Notes under the pieces: model-generated
Database searches by the model: none
What the model was told of the DNA's origin: nothing
Seen by the model: only the letters and a program-made list of their open reading frames with translations
Part shown: in pieces, positions 1 through 6,013 of the stretch
How the letters are laid out: each line of letters opens with the position of its first letter
Position numbering within the stretch: the stretch's first letter is position 1
From: JANRKG01 sp033763635
Lineage (GTDB): Bacteria > Cyanobacteriota > Cyanobacteriia > GCF-001939115
Assembly: GCA_033763635.1 (NCBI GenBank)
Contig: JANRKG010000292.1
Location: 1 to 11,047, forward strand
DNA length: 11,047 nt
Direction of reading: 5' to 3'
Position numbers and translations under genes: made by a program

Positions 1-604
1 TTTCCACCAGAAACAAGCGATAGCGATCGTTCAATCGCTCCTTCAGACTGGCGGACAACCGGGCATGGGACGTTTCCGCATCCCCCCGCAAATTGCCTTT
101 AAAGATAGCCCCTTCCTGATAGGGAATGGTTTCAGTTGCAAAGAAAGTATCAATTCCAAAAATTCCCTGAACCGCTGTCAGGTCTTCCTTAGGCATGGCG
201 ACTTCCACTGGAGAAATAATTTTGGGAGCCGCAGGGGAAGGGGGATGGGGAGGAGTAGACTGAGTTGGGTCGCTGGAATGATTAGCAGAGGCTGTTTCTG
301 GCGGGGTGGAGTTCGCTTCGGTTGAGGGAACCGATCGTTGAGCCATCATCGCGCTTTGCCCCTCAGCCCGCAAACGATTTCCCAGAAAAATATAGACCCC
401 GGTAGACAGGACGAATAAAAACAGAATCCCAACCAGATTCAGAAAAATCCCGATCGTAGATAGACCGAAGAACAATAACCAGGGGGCAATGAGTACGGCA
501 GACTGTAACCAGGCGAGAATGCCCAATTTGCCGTAGGGTCTGGCCCGCACGAACCCCCAGATTAAAATGCCCAGGGCAACGAATAAAACTAGGGTGGTGA
601 TCAC
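1..604 (-). CDS. Site-2 protease family protein (EGY-like), N-terminal part, runs off the left edge
   Basis: About 201 N-terminal residues are present. The GTG start at 604 is the first usable start after an in-frame stop (TGA at 623-625 on the complement), and AGGGG lies 7 nt upstream. The visible protein has two or three hydrophobic segments within residues 3-73, then a Pro/Ser/Thr-rich linker (roughly 85-125), then a conserved soluble block containing GIFGIDTFF, ETIPYQEGAIF and the GNLRG motif. That block is typical of cyanobacterial site-2 protease family proteins related to plant chloroplast EGY proteins, which cut membrane proteins within the bilayer. The HExxH zinc motif would lie beyond the window and cannot be checked, so catalytic activity is inferred from the family. 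It lies downstream of murQ on the same strand, separated by 126 bp with two hairpins, so co-transcription is uncertain. The linker and extra N-terminal helices are lineage features. Confidence 0.8.
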   Translation of the reverse strand, partial: MITTLVLFVALGILIWGFVRARPYGKLGILAWLQSAVLIAPWLLFFGLSTIGIFLNLVGILFLFVLSTGVYIFLGNRLRAEGQSAMMAQRSVPSTEANSTPPETASANHSSDPTQSTPPHPPSPAAPKIISPVEVAMPKEDLTAVQGIFGIDTFFATETIPYQEGAIFKGNLRGDAETSHARLSASLKERLNDRYRLFLVE

Positions 605-635
605 GACGAAACCCCTGCCTCCTCAACATGAATGG

Positions 636-652
636 GATGCAATCTCTGCATC
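636..652. other. Small perfect hairpin upstream of the site-2 protease gene
   Basis: GATGCA (636-641), a 5-nt spacer and TGCATC (647-652) form a perfect 6-bp inverted repeat. It sits 31 nt upstream of the protease GTG codon in the murQ-protease gap, next to the larger palindrome at 659-687. There is no T-tract, so it is not an obvious terminator. Role unknown: a leader RNA structure or a protein-binding site are both possible. Confidence 0.45.
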
Positions 653-658
653 TGATTT

Positions 659-687
659 GTAGAGACCGCAAAATTGCGCGTCTCTAC
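659..687. repeat. GTAGAGAC...GTCTCTAC palindromic repeat element
   Basis: The outer arms GTAGAGAC (659-666) and GTCTCTAC (680-687) are perfect reverse complements. The interior continues the symmetry (CGCAA against TTGCG with one unpaired C at 679). Palindromes of this GTAGAGACGCG type are, from memory, dispersed in many cyanobacterial genomes. It lies between the murQ stop and the protease start. It could fold in the RNA as a processing or attenuation hairpin, but no U-run follows. Compare the related element at 5971-5997. Confidence 0.6.
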
Positions 688-730
688 GGGTTATGACACT
701 TACCTTCTAATTTAAGGGATTTGGATTGCA

Positions 731-1657
731 TCAATGCGTAATCTTACCCAAATGGGCTTCAATGGCCTGCCGCAGGTTGCCCTGATGGTCTACTAGCAGA
801 GCCGTTCCAGCCTCTTGCTTTAATCCAGTCCAATGCATCAAGAGCGCCAGTTTCACCTGTCTGCCACTCTGCTCCAGCAACACTCCAGCTTCGTCTCGGC
901 CCAGTCCCGTTAAATCTCTAAGAATGCGAAGGGCGCGATCGTGCAACTTTCGATTCGTTACCGCCACATCCACCATCCGATTCCCGTAGACTTTCCCCAG
1001 TTTGACCATCACACTGGTAGAAAGGGTATTCAGAGCCAACTTGGTGACAGTTCCAGCCTTCAGACGAGTGGACCCTGCGAGGATTTCCGGCCCCACTAAG
1101 AGGCGAATATCCACATCCACGTCGATCGCCACCTGTTCCACTGGGACGCAGGCCATGAAGATCGTGGTCGCACCTCGTTGACGAGCAGATCGGAGTGCCC
1201 CCTGGACATAGGGAGTTGTGCCTCCGGCCGTGATCCCCACCACCACATCCAGGCTACTGACCCGATAATGGGCCATCGCTTCCACCCCATCTTCGGCCCG
1301 GTCCTCCAAATTTTCCGAACTCCGCACCAGGGCCGCTGCCCCGCCCGCAATGATTCCCTGCACCAGTTCGGGAGGAGTACAGAAGGTCGGGGGGCACTCC
1401 GCCGCATCCAGAACCCCCAATCGCCCGCTTGTGCCTGCTCCGATATAAAAGAGCCGTCCTCCTTTTGCTAGAGATGCTGCCGTGCGATCGATTGCCTGGG
1501 CCAGGGCCTCCCGTGCCCCTGCGATTGCCTCCAACACCCGTGCATCTTCCCGATTGAACAGATCCACCAGTTCCAGGGAGGAAAGCTGGTCCAGATTTTG
1601 GCTATTGGCATTGACCTGTTCGGTCAGCAGGTGGCCCCTTTCTTCTAATTCGCTCAA
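731..1657 (-). CDS. murQ: N-acetylmuramic acid 6-phosphate etherase (MurQ)
   Basis: About 308 residues, matching the ~300-residue family. MurQ cleaves the D-lactyl ether of MurNAc-6-phosphate to give GlcNAc-6-phosphate and lactate, a cytosolic step of cell-wall recycling. The SIS sugar-phosphate-binding core is clear: GRLFYIGAGTSGRLG near residues 67-81, DAAECPPTF with Glu87 (equivalent to E. coli Glu83) and the second catalytic acid Glu118 in NLEDRAEDG (equivalent to Glu114), then ITAGGTTPYVQGAL and GSTRLKAGTVTK. The start is chosen as TTG at 1657 because GGAGGT lies exactly 7 nt upstream and the protein then begins like cyanobacterial homologues, a few residues before RGHLLTEQ. An ATG at 1672 (313 residues) is the alternative, and a longer frame open to 1744 is unlikely. 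It is 49 bp behind the DUF3110 gene and probably co-transcribed with it. Confidence 0.95.
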   Translation of the reverse strand: MSELEERGHLLTEQVNANSQNLDQLSSLELVDLFNREDARVLEAIAGAREALAQAIDRTAASLAKGGRLFYIGAGTSGRLGVLDAAECPPTFCTPPELVQGIIAGGAAALVRSSENLEDRAEDGVEAMAHYRVSSLDVVVGITAGGTTPYVQGALRSARQRGATTIFMACVPVEQVAIDVDVDIRLLVGPEILAGSTRLKAGTVTKLALNTLSTSVMVKLGKVYGNRMVDVAVTNRKLHDRALRILRDLTGLGRDEAGVLLEQSGRQVKLALLMHWTGLKQEAGTALLVDHQGNLRQAIEAHLGKITH

Positions 1658-1664
1658 TGCTCTG

Positions 1665-1670
1665 ACCTCC
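1665..1670 (-). promoter_or_regulatory. Strong Shine-Dalgarno that decides the murQ start
   Basis: On the complement, GGAGGT lies 7 nt before TTG (1657-1655). It overlaps the rival ATG at 1670-1672, so if that ATG were used this near-perfect ribosome binding site would lie inside the coding region with no role. No comparable site precedes the ATG. Confidence 0.6.
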
Positions 1671-1706
1671 ATCGTTGATGGCAAAGGGTTTCTACTAAGG
1701 ATCGAC

Positions 1707-2084
1707 TCATAGCAACCCTTCCAGGCGGCGGCGAATCCGTTCAAGTTCAGCCGCAGAAATTTCCTCTGGTGTTTTCGTTTCTGGTTGCCAATCCGTCTCG
1801 TCTACATTGGACTCTGGAGGCACCGCCAGTTCTCCCTCAGCAACCAGTTCACACTCAAACCCGGCACCTGCACAAAATTCTTCCACTTCTTCGGATTCGA
1901 TCGCCTCGATTGTTGAAGGCGGGAAATCCTGCGCTTCCAGCATCAAACTGTAGCGGATTGCGTCATCCTCGGACTCAAACATCAACACAACATTGTGATC
2001 TTGCCCTTCCGGGTCCGTAAGTTTGACGCTATAGATTCCTTCGTTTTCGGTTCGGGCATTAAATAAAATAACAAACACGCGCAT
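1707..2084 (-). CDS. DUF3110 domain-containing protein
   Basis: 125 residues from the ATG at 2084. The frame is open to a TTG at 2099, but the ATG gives the conserved N-terminus MRVFVILFNARTENEGIYS and has AAAGAG upstream. The first ~85 residues form the DUF3110 domain: a strand-rich start, then GIYSVKL, NVVLMFESEDDAIRYSLML, and a FP-x(6)-IEAIESEEVEEFC stretch. The rest is an acidic tail with a charged helix at the end (AELERIRRRLEGLL). DUF3110 proteins are small soluble proteins found, to my knowledge, mostly in cyanobacteria and plastid-bearing eukaryotes, and no function is established. It is first in a two-gene unit with murQ. That pairing does not by itself imply a cell-wall role. Confidence 0.88.
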   Translation of the reverse strand: MRVFVILFNARTENEGIYSVKLTDPEGQDHNVVLMFESEDDAIRYSLMLEAQDFPPSTIEAIESEEVEEFCAGAGFECELVAEGELAVPPESNVDETDWQPETKTPEEISAAELERIRRRLEGLL

Positions 2085-2179
2085 CGTTCGCTCTTTCAAC
2101 GATTTCTTACGATTTTAGAGGATGGAGGCTCCCACCTTCTTCTAATGAAACATCGGTTCTACCAGCAATAACCGAAGTA

Positions 2180-2207
2180 ATGACATGAAAAGGACAACAG
2201 TTAGAAT
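2180..2207 (+). promoter_or_regulatory. Candidate sigma70-type promoter for nfeD-SPFH
   Basis: ATGACA (2180-2185) is one base off the -35 consensus. A 16-bp spacer separates it from TAGAAT (2202-2207), one base off the -10 consensus. Transcription would start near 2214, about 33 nt before the NfeD GTG start. It lies in the divergent gap facing the DUF3110 gene. Confidence 0.5.
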
Positions 2208-2246
2208 ACAGGAAGGGATCAGCCTTTCAACCTAGATAAGGAATTT

Positions 2247-2690
2247 GTGGGTGTAAATCAAGTCGTCGGAAATTTGCCAGCCCACAGTTTGTGGGCGATC
2301 GGGGGGATGCTGTGCCTGGGATTTGGGTTGGTGGTTCCCGAACCGACGATTCCCGCGATCGGGCTGGCGGCGATTTTGACCGCAGGGGTGGCCCTGATGT
2401 TTCCGAGCGCCCCCCTTCAGTTTGGGGTCTGGGTGGGATTGTCAATTTTCCTAACGATTTTGCTGCGGGCGATGGTGCCCCAGCCCTCCAGCGAACTGAC
2501 CCAATCGAAAGAAGCGATCGTCACCCATACCATACCCCGTGGCGGAACAGGCCAGGTCCTTTACGAAGGGTGTAGCTGGCAAGCCAAGGGTCATAAACCT
2601 GACGTAGCGATCGCTGCGGGGCAAACGGTGTTAGTGGTAGAGTGTCGGGGAGTTACCTTGATTGTCGCGCCTGCCCCACCAGGGACTTGA
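2247..2690 (+). CDS. NfeD-like membrane protein (SPFH partner)
   Basis: 147 residues from a GTG start with AAGGA 4 nt upstream. No ATG offers a credible start. Three hydrophobic segments are visible (about 15-31, 33-52 and 56-74), followed by a short linker and a soluble C-terminal domain of about 55 residues. That domain contains GGTGQVLYEGCSWQAKG and AAGQTVLVVECRGVTLIV, the five-strand OB-fold pattern of NfeD C-terminal domains. It lacks the N-terminal ClpP-like serine protease domain of long NfeD proteins, so this is the short form. NfeD proteins are usually encoded beside stomatin/slipin genes and are thought to act with the SPFH oligomer in the membrane. Here the partner starts 39 bp downstream, so the two are almost certainly an operon. 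Confidence 0.88.
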   Translation: MGVNQVVGNLPAHSLWAIGGMLCLGFGLVVPEPTIPAIGLAAILTAGVALMFPSAPLQFGVWVGLSIFLTILLRAMVPQPSSELTQSKEAIVTHTIPRGGTGQVLYEGCSWQAKGHKPDVAIAAGQTVLVVECRGVTLIVAPAPPGT

Positions 2691-2729
2691 GACGTTTCAG
2701 AACCTACTCAGTCATCCTATGGTAATCCT

Positions 2730-3557
2730 ATGGAACCCATTCTTGCCGCCCTTGCGCTGATTGTCATTGCCTACATTATTGGCTCCGTCAAGATCATTAA
2801 TCAGGGGAATGAAGCGCTGCTAGAAAGGTTGGGTCGGTATCGCCGTAAGTTAACCGCTGGATTGAACTTTATCGTGCCCTTTCTAGACAAGATTGTGGTC
2901 GAAGATACCCTGCGGGAGCAAATTCTAGACACCGAACCCCAGGAAGCCTTCACCAAGGATAACGTGTGCTTGAAAGTGGATGCAGTCATTTACTGGCGGA
3001 TTTTGCAACTCGAAAAAGCCTACTATGCAGTCGAAGATGTGGACCTGGCGTTAGAAAACCTGGTCATGACCACGATGCGATCGACGATCGGGGAACTCAC
3101 GGTTGAACAATCCTATTCCTCCCGGGCAGCGATCAATGATGCCCTCCTGAGACAACTGGATGAAGTCACTTCGGCCTGGGGGGTTAAGGTGACGCGGGTA
3201 GAAGTGCAAGACATCAGCCCCCCTGAAGCTTTGAAAGAATCGATGGCCCAGCAAAAAGCCGCCGAAATTCGTAAACGGGCCGCTATTTCCGAAGCGGAGG
3301 GAACTGTCGCTTCCATGCGCTTGATCTCAGAAGCCCTGGGATCGCGCCCCAACGCCAGAGAAGTGTTGAAGTTTCTAGTCGCCCAGCGCTACGTCGATGC
3401 CAATTACAAACTAGGAGAAAGCAATAACTCCAAGATCATCTTTATGGACCCCAAAGCCCTGACCGAAGAAGTCGGTGGGTTGATGGAATCGTTCGACGAT
3501 GTGCCCCATAACCAATCTAGAGACAACGGAAGCGGAAGCGGCAACGGCAACGGGTAG
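2730..3557 (+). CDS. Slipin/stomatin-type SPFH (band 7) protein
   Basis: 275 residues. One N-terminal membrane segment (about 3-19) is followed by the SPFH/band 7 domain: KIINQGNEALLERLGRY, LTAGLNFIVPFLDKI, then NVCLKVDAVIYWRI, ALENLVMTTMRSTIGELT and VTRVEVQDISPPEAL. An Ala/Glu-rich helix (QQKAAEIRKRAAISEAEG, near 174-191) drives oligomer assembly in this family. The layout matches prokaryotic slipins such as Synechocystis Slr1128, also a membrane-anchored cytoplasmic scaffold. The last ten residues are a Gly/Ser/Asn tail (NGSGSGNGNG) made by hexamer duplications GGAAGC and GGCAAC in the DNA and probably disordered. It is co-transcribed with the NfeD gene and converges on rluE, whose stop is only 10 bp away. 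Confidence 0.92.
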   Translation: MEPILAALALIVIAYIIGSVKIINQGNEALLERLGRYRRKLTAGLNFIVPFLDKIVVEDTLREQILDTEPQEAFTKDNVCLKVDAVIYWRILQLEKAYYAVEDVDLALENLVMTTMRSTIGELTVEQSYSSRAAINDALLRQLDEVTSAWGVKVTRVEVQDISPPEALKESMAQQKAAEIRKRAAISEAEGTVASMRLISEALGSRPNAREVLKFLVAQRYVDANYKLGESNNSKIIFMDPKALTEEVGGLMESFDDVPHNQSRDNGSGSGNGNG

Positions 3558-3567
3558 ACCAACCCCT

Positions 3568-4191
3568 TCAATCCTTCTCCCTCCTTCTGCCTTCTGCCCT
3601 CTGCCCTCTGCCTTCCTGCAACCCTTGCAACTCCTCCCCAGTCAATTCCCGCCACGCTCCTGGTGACAGTTCCCCTAACCACACAGCCCCGATCGCCACT
3701 CGCACTAATCGCAAGGTCGGGAATTCCACCGCAGCCGTCATCCGACGAATTTGACGATTACGGCCTTCCGTCAGGGTGATTTCCATCCAGGCAGTCGGGA
3801 TATTTTGGCGAAATCGAATGGGCGGATCGCGGGGGGGAAGAGGGGGTTCTTCGGGTAAAAGACGGACCAGGGCAGGACGGGTGATATAGTCCTGGACGCG
3901 AACCCCCTGTCTGAGTTGATTCAAAGCGCGATCGTCAGGGATGCGTTCTACCTGAACCCAGTAGGTGCGGGGATGCTCATACCGGGGATCGGTGAGACGG
4001 TGTTGCAAGCGCCCATCACTGGTCAGGAGCAATAACCCCTCACTGTCCCGGTCCAAACGACCCACCGGATACACATCCGGAATTGCAATCCATTCTTTGA
4101 GAGTCCGATGTTGTTTTTCTGAAGTGCTGCTGGGGGTGAACTGACTCAGCACATCGTAGGGCTTGTAGAAAAGAAGGTGACGGTGAAGCAC
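3568..4191 (-). CDS. rluE: RluE-type 23S rRNA pseudouridine synthase
   Basis: 207 residues, RsuA/RluB/C/E/F family without an S4 domain, as in E. coli RluE, which modifies U2457 of 23S rRNA. Matching segments are FYKPYDVLSQFT, the catalytic block YPVGRLDRDSEGLLLLT with Asp47, RTYWVQVERIP, DPPIRFRQNIPTAWMEITL, EGRNRQIRRMTA and FPTLRLVRVAIG. The start is GTG at 4191, giving MLHRHLLFYKP in line with the E. coli start. No ATG and no clear Shine-Dalgarno are present. The conserved domain ends near WRELTGEEL. The last ~15 residues (EGRGQRAEGRRREKD) are encoded by a CCTTCTG/CCCTCTG heptamer array and have probably been added by it. Site specificity is inferred from similarity to RluE. Confidence 0.9.
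   Translation of the reverse strand: MLHRHLLFYKPYDVLSQFTPSSTSEKQHRTLKEWIAIPDVYPVGRLDRDSEGLLLLTSDGRLQHRLTDPRYEHPRTYWVQVERIPDDRALNQLRQGVRVQDYITRPALVRLLPEEPPLPPRDPPIRFRQNIPTAWMEITLTEGRNRQIRRMTAAVEFPTLRLVRVAIGAVWLGELSPGAWRELTGEELQGLQEGRGQRAEGRRREKD
3583..3617. repeat. Heptamer tandem array, copy A, inside the 3' end of rluE
   Basis: Four 7-bp units on the plus strand: CCTTCTG (3583, 3590) and CCCTCTG (3597, 3604), plus a degenerate fifth (CCTTCCT, 3611-3617). It belongs to the short tandemly repeated heptamers known in cyanobacteria. It lies between the convergent SPFH and rluE genes and is translated as the rluE C-terminus. Confidence 0.85.
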
Positions 4192-4248
4192 AGATACAAA
4201 ACGGTGATAGACACTACTCTTTCAAAAAACATAAAACAAGGGAGACTT

Positions 4249-4276
4249 CCTTCTGCCCTCTGCCCTCTGCCTTCTC
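4249..4276. repeat. Heptamer tandem array, copy B, after the diguanylate cyclase gene
   Basis: Four units on the plus strand: CCTTCTG (4249), CCCTCTG (4256, 4263) and CCTTCTC (4270). The array abuts the stop codon of the diguanylate cyclase gene (TAA on the complement at 4277-4279) and lies 57 bp upstream of the rluE start. Same unit and orientation as copies A and C. No terminator-like hairpin is visible beside it. Confidence 0.85.
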
Positions 4277-5779
4277 TTAGTTGGTATGTGAAAAGTCAGT
4301 ACTCAATTGCTCAGGTTCACAGTGCTCTGTAGTGACAATACAGTCACGACCCTGGGTTTTGGCTTGATACAGGGCGCGATCGGCAGCCATTACCAGCATA
4401 TCGGGGGAGAGTTCGGGGTGGGGCACCACACAAGCAATTCCCAAGCTGAGGGTAATCTGGGGTAGGGGTTGGGAGTGGGGGTGTTGAATCTTCAAGGCTT
4501 TTACGTGCTTGCGGATGCGATGCGCGATCTGAAGTGCCCCTTGAGCATTGGTGTTGGGCAGAATGACCGCAAATTCCTCTCCGCCATATCGAGAAGCCAG
4601 ATCCGACGGGCGACGAGCCGCTTGATGAATCACACGGGCGACTCGTTGCAAACACCGATCGCCTGCCTGATGCCCATAGGTATCGTTGTAGGCTTTGAAG
4701 GAATCAATATCACAAAGAATCAGGGAGAGGGGGGTTTGCTCCCGTGCTGCTCGCCCCCATTCCCGTTGCAGGTAATCATCGAAATAGCGACGATTGGCAA
4801 CCTGAGTTAGCCCATCCAACGTTGCCAAGCGCGTGAGTTCCTGATTCATGCGCTCTAGTTCCTGGTAAACCTGAGCTTGTCGAATCGCGAGAGCCACTTG
4901 CACCGCCAGTTGATTCATGGCCTCCATCTCAAAGGGCTTCCAGGTGTGGGGATGGGTGCAGTGGTGAACCGTCAGCAACCCCCAGAGTTTGTCTGATTGT
5001 AAAATGGGGACTTCTAGATAGGCCCGCACTTGATGTTGCTGGAGAAAGGGGTTAGGGAGCAATTGATTTTCTTCCCGGTCTGCGATCGCCGAGAGGGTTC
5101 TTTGAGCATCGTCTTGCGAAAATTCCTGAATATCCCTGGGCAGAACCGGAAGATTCATCAGGGAGGGAACGCCTTCCTTCAGGGATTCTGCGACGGCAAT
5201 CGCTTCTCCAAACTGACCAAAACAGTAAAAAATTGCGCGATCGGCCTTGAGAAACTCCCGCACCTCAACCACCGTTGTCTTGAGCACATCCTCTAACCGC
5301 AGGGATTGATGAACCTGTTGCGTGAGCATCTTACGCAACAACCGTTCCCGCTCCGTTTGTTGTCGTAGCTCTTCCAAAACATGCTGCGTCCAGAGGAGTT
5401 GCCGGACTCGGTGACAAAGCACGGAGGGATGAATTGGCTTGGTAATGAAGTCGTTGGCTCCAGCAGAAAAGGCCCGATCAATGGAGGTGCGATCGTCCAG
5501 ACTGGTAATCATTAAAATAGGCGTATGATTTCCATCAGGCAAGGAGCGAATCTGGCTACAGCAGACAAATCCATCCACATCCGGCATTCGAGCATCTAGC
5601 AATACCGCCTGAGGATGGAATGCTTGAAAAATCTCAATCCCCTGAACCCCATTGACCGCTTCTGTAACCTGATAGCCTTCCTGCTCTAAGACCCGCCGCA
5701 AAATTGCCCGCATCGGAGCATCATCATCCACTATCAAGATTAAAGGGTTTTCTTCATTGAGGTCATTCGATATATTCAT
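4277..5779 (-). CDS. Response regulator with REC, GAF and GGDEF domains (diguanylate cyclase)
   Basis: 500 residues from the ATG at 5779 (a GTG at 5794 would add five). Predicted cytosolic. REC domain (about 13-130): acidic pocket Asp18-Asp20, phospho-acceptor Asp62 in LLDARMPDVDG, Thr92 and Lys114 (FITKP), so phosphorylation competent. GAF domain (about 160-302): ADRAIFYCFG, VRAYLEVPIL and LWGLLTVHHCTHPHTW resemble cyanobacteriochrome and phytochrome GAFs, but the chromophore Cys before VRAYLEVPIL is absent. A helix then leads to GGDEF (about 315-485): LDGLTQVANRRYFD, CDIDSFKAYNDTYGH and the active motif GGEEF (399-403), with an intact RxxD inhibitory site (RPSD, 390-393). It should make c-di-GMP from GTP under phosphorylation control with product feedback. 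No sensor kinase lies nearby. Direct TTGAGT repeats precede it. Confidence 0.93.
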   Translation of the reverse strand: MNISNDLNEENPLILIVDDDAPMRAILRRVLEQEGYQVTEAVNGVQGIEIFQAFHPQAVLLDARMPDVDGFVCCSQIRSLPDGNHTPILMITSLDDRTSIDRAFSAGANDFITKPIHPSVLCHRVRQLLWTQHVLEELRQQTERERLLRKMLTQQVHQSLRLEDVLKTTVVEVREFLKADRAIFYCFGQFGEAIAVAESLKEGVPSLMNLPVLPRDIQEFSQDDAQRTLSAIADREENQLLPNPFLQQHQVRAYLEVPILQSDKLWGLLTVHHCTHPHTWKPFEMEAMNQLAVQVALAIRQAQVYQELERMNQELTRLATLDGLTQVANRRYFDDYLQREWGRAAREQTPLSLILCDIDSFKAYNDTYGHQAGDRCLQRVARVIHQAARRPSDLASRYGGEEFAVILPNTNAQGALQIAHRIRKHVKALKIQHPHSQPLPQITLSLGIACVVPHPELSPDMLVMAADRALYQAKTQGRDCIVTTEHCEPEQLSTDFSHTN

Positions 5780-5812
5780 TGGAAGGTAGTACACGGATCA
5801 GTGAACTGCACC

Positions 5813-5847
5813 ACTCAAGCCATTTACTCAAACTATTTACTCAAACT
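5813..5847 (-). repeat. Direct repeats of TTGAGT spaced 13 bp upstream of the diguanylate cyclase gene
   Basis: ATTTACTCAAACT occurs twice in perfect tandem (5822-5834, 5835-5847), and a third, weaker copy of the core ACTCAA lies at 5813-5818. On the coding strand of the adjacent gene this reads TTGAGT three times at an exact 13-bp period, 34-66 bp upstream of its ATG. Helically spaced direct repeats in a promoter region often bind a multimeric regulator. This could equally be a chance short tandem duplication. Confidence 0.55.
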
Positions 5848-5893
5848 ATTTTAATAGAAAAGCCAAAACTGACCATCGCGTGATCACTCAGGG

Positions 5894-5923
5894 TTGCTGG
5901 TTCAATTGTGAATTAATTATAAA
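5894..5923 (+). promoter_or_regulatory. Candidate promoter for the PdeM-type gene
   Basis: TTGCTG (5894-5899), an 18-bp AT-rich spacer and TATAAA (5918-5923) resemble a sigma70-type promoter with a good -10 and a weak -35. Transcription from it would carry the palindrome at 5971-5997 in the leader RNA. Based on motif match only. Confidence 0.35.
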
Positions 5924-5970
5924 GCTATTCCAAAAGAGCCATTCCACAAATAGCATCAAAGCGCTCTCTT

Positions 5971-5997
5971 GTAGAGGAGGGGTCAGACCCCTCTTAC
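5971..5997. repeat. GTAGAG...CTTAC imperfect palindrome just upstream of the PdeM-type gene
   Basis: The core arms GAGGGGTC (5977-5984) and GACCCCTC (5986-5993) are perfect complements around a single A. Outer bases GTA (5971-5973) and TAC (5995-5997) continue the pairing after mismatches. It begins GTAGAG like the element at 659-687, so it may belong to a similar dispersed palindrome class. It ends 16 nt before the ATG, where an RNA hairpin could limit ribosome access. Confidence 0.55.
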
Positions 5998-6013
5998 CCC
6001 TCTCTTCTCTATC

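Noticed and set aside
363..671. Minus-strand 102-residue open frame overlapping the site-2 protease start
   Set aside because: It is a different frame of the protease region; its product has no domain pattern, while the protease frame gives clear membrane helices and the GNLRG block.
1096..1471. Open frames on both strands inside murQ
   Set aside because: They lie wholly within the well-supported MurQ coding sequence and have compositions typical of shadow frames.
2100..2246. Promoter for the DUF3110-murQ unit on the minus strand
   Set aside because: TAAAAT occurs on the complement near 2113-2118, but no acceptable -35 lies at the right distance, so I did not list it.
2291..2575. Plus-strand 94-residue frame within nfeD
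   Set aside because: Overlaps the NfeD frame in another phase and has no hydrophobic or domain pattern.
3583..3617. Heptamer arrays considered as CRISPR or as terminators
   Set aside because: Units are 7 bp with no spacers, so not CRISPR; they are not self-complementary, so not intrinsic terminators.
4700..5320. GAF domain considered as a photoreceptor (cyanobacteriochrome)
   Set aside because: No Cys in the canonical chromophore position, so light sensing cannot be claimed from sequence.
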